Source: Lamellibrachia satsuma
Lineage: Eukaryota; Annelida; Polychaeta; Sabellida; Siboglinidae
Assembly (NCBI GenBank): GCA_033239005.1
Contig: BSQZ01000001.1
Coordinates: 17,256,500-17,320,499 of the forward strand
Length of the DNA: 64,000 nucleotides
Reading direction: 5' to 3'
How positions within the stretch are numbered: the stretch's first letter is position 1; each line of letters opens with the position of its first letter. Both the position numbers and the translations under genes were made by a program. This document shows positions 1 to 10,900 of this stretch, piece after piece. The notes beneath the pieces are model-generated. The model was given only the letters and a program-made list of their open reading frames with translations. It was not told where the DNA came from and ran no database searches.

Positions 1-184
1 GGTTATTTTAACACATTGTTCAATTTTTTTCCCTACTTTTACAAGAACTAACTGTAATTGACATGTTATTGAAACTCCTATGTTACCCCCAGAAGGGGGG
101 AGGCGTGTGGAGTATAAGGCTCAAGAGAATAAGTCTTTTAAGAATTGTGACTTAAGAAGTTTGCAGTTACAGAATTTCTTAGTA

Positions 185-985
185 TGTTTTACCTTGATTT
201 ACCTTGATCCTCATCTTCTACGTGTATTTGAGTAGATGATGAGGAAGGGAGTCAAGAATTAATAGAATATAATCCTCTGCCCTATGCTTCATGTATTTGT
301 CTGTATGCCCCTTGAATTGTTTGATATTCTTAGATATAACCGCTGCATCCAAAGGACCGGAAGTCAGTTCCAGTCATTTACAATCCTTTGGGTGAATGGG
401 TACTTCCATATATCCAATCTTGGGTGCACTTTGGTGATTTTGAATGGGTGCCCTCTTATTGCAGACTGTTCATTCTCCGTGACAAAGAAGTTCACAGGAA
501 ATATACTCTCGTTGAATATTTTGAAAACTTTTAGTAGGTCAGCTCTCAATTGCCTATTCTCCAGAGTTGTGATGTTTAACAGTCTCAGCCTTCTTGGGTA
601 TTCCATATGTCTCCAGTGTGGTATCATCCTGGCAGCCCTACATTGCATACTGTCTAATAAGTTTGTCTTTTTGCTTGAATGGGTGCCATACTGGAATGCA
701 GTAGTCCAGATGTGGTCTTACAAGAGACTTGTATAGTTGTACCACTGCCTCCTCGGTCTCATATTTGATGACTCTATTGATCATGCCTTATTGGATACTT
801 TAGCACACTGCTCTGTTACTTCAAGCCTGTCTGTTATTATCGCGTCTAGATCTTTTTCTTTATGTGATGTTTCTATGGGTCATGAAGTAGTCATACTGCC
901 TATTATTGCAACCATAGTGCACAGTGCGCACACTTGCATTTGTCTGCATTATATAACATTAACCATCAAGCTGATTGGATGAGAG
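185..985 (-). mobile_element. CR1-like LINE, 3' fragment of ORF2 (pseudogene)
   Basis: Read on the - strand this is the C-terminal end of a non-LTR reverse transcriptase ORF2. Segments typical of the CR1 group follow in order: YKSLVRPHLDYCIPVW (about 690-645), RAARMIPHW, LRLLNITTLENRQLRADL, KVFKIFNE, then RGHPFKI, RLDIWKYPFTQRIVNDWN (about 430-365). The reading frame shifts near 650 and near 360 and carries stops, so the copy is dead. Only the thumb/C-terminal part is present; the catalytic YADD region is missing, as in 5'-truncated insertions. Past the ORF end, a short run with a repeated ATCAAGGTAA-like unit (about 185-210) could be the tandem 3' tail usual for CR1 elements. Clade assignment is from motif memory and not tested by a search. 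Confidence 0.8.
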
Positions 986-999
986 CAATGCCATGATTA

Positions 1000-1325
1000 T
1001 GGGGCACGGTAGCGTAGCGTTTAAAATGTCAGGCTCTCAATCGAGAGAACCCGGGTTCGAATCCTCCTGCTGCCGTTTCGAAGCTTTGGCAATATCGTTC
1101 ATCCAACGTTGCCACAGTTCACTCACCTGTATAAATGAGTACCTGTCTACAGATAGATGTATATCTGAATGAACAGTCTTTGTAGTAATTGCAGCATGGC
1201 TGAATGCTTCCCAGAGAAGTCGAAATAACGTTTGAATGAACACGTCTGCCAGAGAGTGAAGCGTAAAGTGCTTTGAACAGTCCGAAGGACTGGATACCAC
1301 GCTATATAAGAACGTACCTTATTGT
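1000..1325 (+). mobile_element. tRNA-derived SINE, copy 1
   Basis: The 5' end has RNA polymerase III internal promoter boxes: a box A-like GGTAGCGTAGCG at about 1008-1019 and a consensus box B GGTTCGAATCC at 1054-1064, followed by CTGCTGCC. The body continues for about 250 bp and ends in GCTATATAAGAAC (about 1300-1312). A second copy with the same head, body and tail lies on the other strand at about 44182-44480, so this is a dispersed family and not a single tRNA gene. The body contains a stretch around ATAAATGAGTACCTG that is shared by both copies. It may belong to a SINE superfamily with a conserved central domain, but I cannot assign a name. Confidence 0.85.
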
Positions 1326-1890
1326 GTTGCCTATGCCTAGAGAGCACAGTGGAATTGCCCAATTTAAAGATTTCACCTTATACAACAATATACTAGCCCC
1401 TACAGTACTTTGCTAAAACTATACTGCCTTGTCAAGCAAGAGTTGTATTTCTGCAACTCAACAATGTCTTTGATGTGTTTACAATTGTTGCAATTTGGCG
1501 CACAGCTATGAACACTGTTAGCGCTATCTTCCATGGCGCTATGCTGAGAACAGCACTGACAGATTTTGCAACACCCATGGCAATGAAAATTACACAAATT
1601 CTTGTGTAATCACATCAACAGTAGTTAACACCTCTGTTAGCATACATGTGTAATTACATCAACATTCTTCTCTTCTCTCTGTGTTATCCCATTTTGTTTG
1701 CCCAACAAACATCTTTAGGTCTCCTAAACCACATAAAATTCAGGTTACTGAAAGGCTGGTAAATAAATTTTTCAAGGGACATTGACATTAGATGTTATAC
1801 ATCTAATGAGACTAGGGGAATGTTTACCTTTTATGTGTTTGCAAATTTATTGCTGTGCACAGGTGCATAAAACGGCATTTGTAATTACAG
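1326..1890. other. unassigned non-coding stretch
   Basis: I see no coding segment or repeat family here. It is the 3' part of the intron upstream of the first visible EDF1 exon and ends with the acceptor TTTGTAATTACAG at 1878-1890. The first coding exon of EDF1 was looked for here and not found. Confidence 0.5.
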
Positions 1891-1942
1891 GCATTGAACA
1901 TCGCTCAGAGACAAGGTCTGGAATTAGAAACATCAAAGAAAT
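1891..1942 (+). CDS. EDF1: EDF1 coding exon (N-terminal part), 52 nt
   Basis: Acceptor AATTACAG at 1883-1890 and donor GTAAGT at 1943 bound 17 full codons plus one base: [17 protein letters not shown], matching the MBF1 N-terminal segment where vertebrates have AILAAQRRGEDVETSKK. The split codon is completed by TC of the next exon, giving Phe where many relatives have Trp or Tyr. It starts in phase 0, implying the upstream exon ends on a full codon. Confidence 0.9.
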
Positions 1943-4900
1943 GTAAGTAATTGTTTGTATGTCAGATTGTGTGGGACACATGAACACTCCTATGTTAACC
2001 CCATAAGTGGCTGTTTGGAGTAGGCAAAGTGAAGAAAGCCGTTAGTTAGATTGCAGTAGTTAATACCATGTATTCCTAGTACAGTAAAAAAAATACATGT
2101 TACTGCTATAAAAAATAACAACATGAAGAATTGAAGATTAAAACTTAAATAAACTTAAATTCAGTTGTTATTGAATATCCAGTTGTAACACACACAACTA
2201 AAATGCCATCAAGGACTAGATGTAAACTTTGGTACATAACCAAGATTTCAGTTGTTGTTGAATACCCAGTTATAACACACATGATTCAACTGATCTGTCG
2301 CTGTCAGTCGCAGCTGGTCAGAACAAGCAACATCTGACGTCCAAGAACACAGCCAAGTTGGACCGGGAAACGGAGGAACTGCATCATGCCACTGTCAGTA
2401 TGGACGTGGCTCGACTCATCCAACAGGCACGCCAAGCTAAGGGCCTCACACAGAAGGAACTCGCCACGGTCAGTCACCTCCGACGGGTCAAACTGGGAGT
2501 CAATATAGGGTTTTTTTACTCACTAGGTGGTGTGACAATTATTTTCTCAGTTGTCACTGTTTCAATCTTGAATGATATGTCCGACAATTCCAGTGCAGTT
2601 AATAAAATATATGGGTCATTCCATCTCAAATCAACACATGCCTCACATTCTTTGGTCTCAAATTCACTTGAAATGTTCACCAAATATTCCACAATGATCT
2701 ATATTAAAAAAATTAAGTTTGGGCTCTGTATTCCAAGTAATTTATGAGAATTGTCAATTTTACGAAGCCTGGTAGGTATTGAGTTTGGCTCGAAAATCGG
2801 GCCGTCATTTTCATGCTGTGTCCCATTAACCAAATATAATAAATACGTATTGTTTTATTAAATGCAATATTTAAAAACATTACTTGTATATTAAATTTTA
2901 TCTTAATATTGTGTAATGTTTTCATGAATACTGAGCATGTCTATTATTATCTTCTTCTACTTGTTCATGTTGCTGTTTAGGAATATAATGTTATTTACAC
3001 TGCTGGGCCTGAGACTGCACACCCTCTGCCACATTGACATTTCACACCTTCGCACCTAACAATCAATACAACCACATCACTGTCCAAATCTTTCTTACTA
3101 AGCAATTTACAGAGATTGGCCAATTAAGTCATCTGCCTACTATTACTAATTCCCTTTGTTTGAGACAGGAAAACTTGACTGGAATGCACCCTTGAATAAT
3201 TATTAAATATGACACTTGTTATGGTGCTATGGGGGCCCACTGCTATGTTGTCTGTACATGTATAACAAATGTTATACACTGTTGTATGCATGCGTGCGTG
3301 TGTGTGCGCGTGCAAGTATAACAAAATAACTTTTATTTCCAGGCCCATTAACACTAGGCCTGACCCAAGCTTGTAATTGTATAATATGTAATTGTATAGT
3401 AATTAAATGGCACTGATAAGCTGTGCCTCTAAAATGGGCTTTCAGCATCACTTACATGCCGCAGAGTTTGTCATCACTGTGTATCTGTGGCAGTTGCACA
3501 TTCCGTGAGCCTGTCTGCACTGTTTGTCATCGTAGCGTGTCTCTTGCACATTCTGTGAGCCTGTCTGCACTGTTTGTCATCGTAGTGTGTCTCTTGCACA
3601 TTCTGTGAACCTGTCTGCACTGTTTGCCATCGTAGCGTGTCTCTTGCACATTCTGTGAGCCTGTCTGCACTGTTTGTCATCGTAGCGTGTCTCTTGCACA
3701 TTCTGTGATCCTGTCTGCACTGTTTGTTGTAGTGTGTCTCTTGCACATTCTGTGAGCCTGTCTGCACTGTTTGTCATCGTAGCGTGTCTCTTACACATTC
3801 TGTGATCCTGTCTGCACTGTTTGTCATCGTAGTGTGTCTCTTGCACATTCCGTGAGCCTGTCTGCACTGTTTGTCATCGTAGCGTGTCTCTTGCACATTC
3901 CGTGAGCCTGTCTGCACTGTTTGTCATCGTAGTGTGTCTCTTGCACATTCTGTGAGCCTGTCTGCACTGTTTGTCATCGTAGTGTGTCTCTTGCACATTC
4001 TGTGAGCCTGTCTGCACTGTTTGTCATCGTAGTGTGTCTCTTGCAGCGTGTCAATGAGAAACAACAGGTCATCAACGACTATGAGGGTGGACGAGCAATT
4101 CCAAACCAACAGATTTTCGCCAAACTTGAACGCACGCTCGGTGGGTACCTGTATATACCATTTGGAGATGTCTCGGTTTAAAGTAAATACATGGTTTTAT
4201 GTCTTAATCATATTACCAGGAGAACACATTTGGTATATTCCTTTAGGCAAATATCTGTACCACCATTTTTTTCAATAGTTTTAACAGTTACTTCTTATCC
4301 ACTGGTCACCGAGGTAGCTGTCCCATCATGCGTCTGTACCCTATCTCTTTCTGTGGTGATTTTCTTAAGGCACACATGTTTCGCACAGCTAAGTATTTTA
4401 CTAAGTTGTGCCCGTGTATGCGATTATCCTGATATTAAGCTTCTTAACAATGTTTTATTTGAAACTGGTATTGTAATTTGAGAAGTTAGGCTGGTGTCAA
4501 GTTGATGCTAGCCTAGGCATAGGTCATTTTGATTGGGAACAAACTCGGCAAAGTTCGACGTTTTATATACACATGCCGTGAATATATGTATGATGACGAT
4601 GGTTATGCATAGTAGTGCATTAGTAGTTGTTTTATATATATATATATAATTGTGGTATATATATATATTTTTGTTGAATGGCGATGTTGTGAAAAGGCCA
4701 GAGGAAAGCGTTGGCGATGTTGACCTCATTCGATAATCATGTAATCTTTTAGAAGTAGTGTAGCCTAATCAGTGTGTTCTTTAGTATACATGGTTACATA
4801 ACGTTTTGAAATGTTATCACTGGTTTGACTTGGTGGTTGGTGGTATTAGGTTATTTGTGGTTGTTATGACGATACGTAACAATTATAAGTGGATAATAAC

Positions 4901-7900
4901 ACCTTGAAGATTTGCAGCATTGTTTGGCATTGCAGATGGCTTGTGCCAAGGATATTAGTGGGAGTTCACGGCAGGAGCTGAACCCCAGGTTATCCAGGTG
5001 TCGAATGTTGCAGTTTGCGATTGGATGGTCATTATAAACACCGATTGAGCGGTCATTCAGAGGGGTTATGATCGAAGAGTCATCTCTTCATATCTCCGGA
5101 TGTTCGGTCTTCTGTAGATTGGACATCTGGTACCAGCAATGTCGGCTACCAGACCAGAGATACCCAGTTACTGAATCTGGCTAAGGCTGGTTTCGTTAGA
5201 TGAAAACGGAGGAAAATGAAGAGACATGGATCTCCTGGTCAATCTTCACAATTGCTACAAGCAATTAAGACATTGCAGCAATCACAGGCTGCTGTACAGG
5301 CTACGGTGACGAAAATCATTGCTCGCTTAGATATGGGATAGGAAAATAACGATGAAGTTCCTCGTTACTCAGGTCATTGAGCCAATTTGGATCTGTTTGC
5401 CACAAGGTTAAATAACAGACTTCCAGTGTGAATATCTCCAATGCAGGGCTGGGTCCAATTACACAAAATTATATCAATTTTGATTACAATTACATTAAAT
5501 TTTTCATTTCAATTACAATTACAGTCATAATTTTCCAAATCAATTACAATTACAATTACACTGTTTCAATTACAATTACAATTACATTATGCGGAACCAA
5601 ATATATTTTGCATTTGTTAGTTATGTATTTTTGCGCGTTTTGCTGAATTTCAATATTTTTTACACACTTGATAAACAAATATAACGGTAATGTTTGTACA
5701 TTTTGTTGAATTGTGACTTTGAATTATACTAAATAAAAAGATAGCCATTTAAAACATATTTTTATTATATAAAAATACAATGCAATATCCAGACATAATC
5801 CTACAGGACATATTCCAATGCAGACATTTATCCGTGCGCATTTCTTAAATTTTTCTTTGGAAAATACTAATAATAGGGTATGATGTGTTTACTTTGAGGT
5901 GGTAGCTCCTGCTCTAAGCTGATATTCTTAATTGGTCTGCCCTTTGCTTTGTGCTGGGAATGAGGGGAGAGGCCATATAAACGGTCCTTGCCACCTGACC
6001 TGTCTCCAACCCACCACAACACAAGGGGTGTAATTGGCTTGCTAACTCTGCAATGTTTCACTGAGCTGATATTTTCTGAAGCAATATCAGGCTACAGGTC
6101 TTTCCATGTTGTTTGAATACCAGCTTAACCTTTGTCTGACAATGTCTGTGCATTGTTTATTGCTTCCTGGCTGTTACCAACTTACTGAAAAGGCTAATTG
6201 CTAAGGCTACCCACCACTAGCACCACTGACCAGTACCCACCAGACAGTGAATACTGAGACTTAAATATAAATATATAATATGTTATTATTAGTTTTGACT
6301 TTCAACTCATGTGAGACTTAAATTATATTTTTATTGACAATTCGTTCTGGTAGTTTGTGATATGAAATGTACTGTAATTGATTGTAATTTAAATAAATTT
6401 TCAATTATACAAAATATAACAATTATAATTACAATTACAGCAACATATTGAAACCATAATCAATTACAATTACACAATTTTGCTGTAATCAATTACAATT
6501 ACAATTACATAATTGGACCCAGCCCTGCTCCAATGGCAGATCCTCAAGCATTGGGGATCGGTGCAATGTCATGGAAGGTAATGTACATATATGCATTCCC
6601 CCCATATGTGTTACTGGGGAGAGTAGTAGAGAAAATGGTCACAGACCATCCTTGCCAGATAATACTGATAGCTACAAAATGGACCAATCAATTCTGGTAT
6701 GCCAGAATATTGGAACAGCTGGTAGACTTTCCTTTGGTCTTACCACAGAGGGAAGATCTATTATTACAGATTAAAACCATCAGAGACATCAGTTACTCCA
6801 AGCAGTGTGCCTACACGCTTGGAGGCTTACCAGCGATCCCTCCCAAACAGGCTTTTCGCAGGAAGCTGCTGACCAGATTTCCAGAGCTCAGAGACAATCC
6901 TCTAGAGTTGTCTATGACAGTAAATGGACGATCTTCGCTGGTTGGTGTCATACAAAATCGATCGATCCTTTCCAGATCTCTATTCCGAGATTAGCAGACT
7001 TCTTTCTTCACCTTTTCCATGAAAAAGGGTTAAATCCTAGAATGTAAAAGGCTACAGGTCAGCTATTAGTGCTACCCTGTCAAGCTTCGGTTCTAGAAAA
7101 GAGTTTTCATAGTCACCTGAGTTAGGAGTTCTTATGCGCTGTTTCACCTGGAAAAGCCTCCAAAGAGGAAAATAGTGCCTCAGTGGAATCTTCCGTTGGT
7201 ACTTAAAGCGCTTCTGAAGTCGCCTTTTGAACCACTGCAGAAACTTTATTTGAAGCATTTTTGACTTTGAAGACCATCTTCCTAGTAGCATTGGCTTCTG
7301 GTAGATGAAAGTCTGAGTTACATGCTCTGTGTTTTGATTCAGATCGTTTTAGGCAGAAGCAAAACCAGACATTGGTGACATTGTATCCAGCCTTGGATTT
7401 TATAGCAAAGAATCAAGTCTTGGATGCAGTGAATGATCCTGTGAAGCTGAAGGCTTTTACAAAGGGTGTACATCAGTGAGAGGGGGGGAGAACCCTGATA
7501 GGAAATTATGGCTGTTCAGAGCTTTGCTTCACTATAGGAAGGTGACGTCATCTTCTCAGTTGCGAAAAGGACGTAGGAAACTATTCATTTCCTATAAACC
7601 ATCCAAACCAGATGAGATTAAGAAGGCCACAATATCATCTTGGCTGGTGAAACTCATTAAGATAGCACATACAGTGGAAGGGTCTAATCCTAAGTCTTTA
7701 GAACTACACAAAGTATCTGCTCATGAAGTAAGAGCTTTGTCTGTTTCATGGAGCGCCTTCACAGGAAATTTTATGGAGGCACTTGGAGAGCAAAGAGTAC
7801 GTTCTCCAGTTTCTATTTGAGGGATATACGTTCTAGATGGTAGGTACATTTTAAACAACTGTGGCTGGTCAATAAGTTTACAGGCTATGAGAGTTGGTTG

Positions 7901-10900
7901 ATTATTTGTATGCACACAGATGGGAAAACTGAAGAGAAACTACGGTTTTCATTCACAGGTTACAAGTTCTACATTAGAGCGTTTAGCGTGTGCAATACAC
8001 GACCCTCCTAAATTCACCCCAAATGTGTTCTCCTGGTAACAGGATTAAGACATAAAATAAAAAAATTGCATTAATTTTTGTTTTTATTATTAATACTTAC
8101 CAGGAGAACACATGAATTATAGTCCCACCCTTCCTCCCCTCTTTGCGAGTTTGAGAAAATTGCATATGAACTTGGAAGAGACAGGGTACCGGCACATGAT
8201 GGGACAGCTACCTCTGTGACAAGTGGTGCACTCTGGTGGATAAGATGTAACTGTTAAAACTGTTGGAAAAAAATGGTGATAAGGATATTTGCCTAAAGGA
8301 ATATCCCAAATGTGTTCTCCTGGTAAGTATTAATAATAAAAACAAAAATTAATAATACATTTTTTCTTGTATCAGCTGCATTTTTACGCAACCCATATTG
8401 TAAACACCCCAATTCTATTTTGAGAGATATGCGATGTCAAAATAAATACGCATTGGTGTGTAGTTGCTCTTGTTTGATTGATATACACAGTTGTGTAGTT
8501 TCCCTATGTGGATGTGGATTGTGCTGTAATGTTGATTTACTGACCAGTATTGAAAGTGGAGCTTATTGGTGATTTAGATGGGGGAATGTGTGAGTATATA
8601 TCAACTTTGCCATATGTGATATCAACTTTTTGGAAAGTCAGTGCCAGACCAGGACAACCATTGGTGTTGATGATGACAATGGAGATTACTTTTAAATTGG
8701 TGTATTCTAATTTATTTTAACTGATAAAGGCATAAAATACCTCAGTTCAATTCAGAATTGTTGCAATGGTCTAACTACTAAAATGTAGATATTTAATTCG
8801 GTTTGAACTTGTGCTCATATTTGGCATGTTTGCCCAAAAAGAAAGTTATGAAAAACAGTGCAGATTGACATAATGTTTTAATTTTCTTTATACAATTTTA
8901 TTTTATTTGTTTGTACTTTCAATTGTTCAAAGTGTTTTTATTAGGAGGGTCATACGGTGTCAAATCAGCCATTTTTAAAGTTGACAGAATTTACTTATAT
9001 TTTAACCAATGACCAATAGATATGTATCACTTTGAGCTATGCATTTTCTCAATGCACACATTTTGCCATGTTTTGTTATGCTGCACGCTAAGTAGGGGCC
9101 AGTTTCACGAAGCGTTCTTACCCACTGATCAGTGTTCGTATCATACGAAGGAAGTTATACAAATGTTTGCATGGGTTACGTAACTGAGAACAATTGTAGA
9201 AAACATGCATATTGCTGCAAACAATTGTACGTAACTATGAACTACCCTTCGTATGAAGGCTCCAACTCTGGATGAATTAAAAAAAATTGTAAATGTAGGA
9301 ACCATCCCCATGGGCATTTCACACAATGACTGACATGTTTAGGCATTACGCGAAATGACTGTTTCACTCAGGCATTTCGCAAAATGACTGAAAATTTCAG
9401 TCATTACGCGAAATGACTGGAAAAGAGGTGCAATCATTTCATGTAATAACTGAAACAGTGCTTCCCTTGGTTAATGACAAGTGATGTGGGCAAACTTGCT
9501 GTTTTTAATCTACCTAGCCCAATATTTTCAGAAATTGCCACCTAGCAGCTGTCTATTTCTCACACTCAACTTATCGTAATGAAATTATGATTTAAAATTA
9601 TTGTTCGGGTTCGCTTTGGAAAGTGTAGAACACCAGGAATCGAAGTTACTCCATATGATCGAAACCACTTATCATCAAATTAATGTTTTTATTACGAGGT
9701 GCAATACCCCAGTCTCCCTAAGTGCGCTTTGTGCCATTATACCCAGAGCAAACACTGTGAAGTATCAATTACAATTTGTCTTCTATTGTGTATCTTAAAT
9801 TAACTGTTGGAAATGCTTCATGCATACTTAAGACACAACAACACTGTTTTATTGAACAACATATAACTTTATTATGATTCTACAACTTGCAGTAGTCTAC
9901 TGTATCATTGGAAATTGTATCAATGTGTTACATTTCCACAATATATGTCAAACAAATTAAACAACATGCCATATTCTCATAATTATATGTATGGATATGG
10001 ATGAGAGCGTATACCCTGTTGTTTTTAAGCCAAGAATGTTAAATTCATAATATTTTACATCACAGTATTGGTGAAAGCTAATATTGTATTCAACAAATAT
10101 TACTAAATAATTATTATACTCCCTAGTTATCATGAAAGACGTGAAGCATACTAGTAGGTATACTTGCCACTGAGAGAAATCATACCCATTATCCAGAGGA
10201 TATTTATAAAAGACGACAAATCAAATCATGTCTGATCTTAAAAGGACAATTTACTTTAATAATAAATTGATGATTAGTTATTAGCATGTCATATGGTTCG
10301 TTCTCACTTGTTAGGGCAGCTCAGACTATTGTGAAATTTAACCACTACCAAATCAAAATGATACCACATCATGTTATGCAAGCCACCAAAATTGCATGTG
10401 TCTGATATTAAGCTTCTTAAAAATTTTGTGGCAGAAATAGCCTAAGTTTTCACCTGTCTGGCCTAGGGCTGTGGAATAATTTATATGACATAATTATGGT
10501 ATGATGCCATTGCTACATAATTACATGTTAGCTATGGTGCATTTGGAAGAGTATTCAACTGTAGTTCCATCCATACGTCATTTATTATAGGTTGGAATAT
10601 TTGATTTAATTAAATGGACTACTATCTACCCCTCAAACTGTGAAATGTCTGGTAAATTTCTCACACTGAAAATCAAGAAACAATGTTCAGCATAAGAAAC
10701 TTCAAATAAAAATTGGTACTTGCTGAGTATTGTAGTATCCATGGTGTGTCTTCGAAGATTCACTAGTTACCGCAAGTTTGAGTTGTTTATAGTATTGAAA
10801 TATTCTATTTGGGGAATTAGATGTTTTTGACATATTTGAGACCTTTTGTAGAGTTCTTCCTTAAATTGTACTTCGTAATTATCCTGTGCCATTGTGATAG

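Larger units (their letters stand above)
4193..8365 (+). mobile_element. DIRS-like tyrosine-recombinase retrotransposon, internally deleted
   Basis: Inverted ends: about 4193-4372 is the reverse complement of about 8150-8365 with few differences (both include CCAGGAGAACACATTTGG and TTTAACAGTTAC). An internal complementary region lies at about 8019-8112. Coding remains on + are a possible gag-like start (about 5216-5340), an RNase H segment (from about 5388, interrupted by a hAT MITE, resuming at 6533), and a tyrosine recombinase (about 6880-7838). No reverse transcriptase core or methyltransferase is visible, so RT and MT appear deleted. Several stops and frameshifts make it inactive. This order and the inverted ends with an ICR are hallmarks of the DIRS1 order. 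It lies in EDF1 intron 4 in the sense orientation. Confidence 0.88.

Noticed and set aside
1001..1071. A functional tRNA gene
   Set aside because: Box A and B are present, but the acceptor, D and anticodon arms do not pair properly, the sequence continues as a SINE body and a second copy exists.
1..1890. First coding exon of EDF1 in the window
   Set aside because: No segment resembling the conserved DWDTVTVLRKK N terminus was found on the + strand before 1891.
5867..6061. 64-residue - strand frame as a hAT transposase domain
   Set aside because: It lies in a hAT MITE, but I see no BED finger or dimerisation motif to support it.
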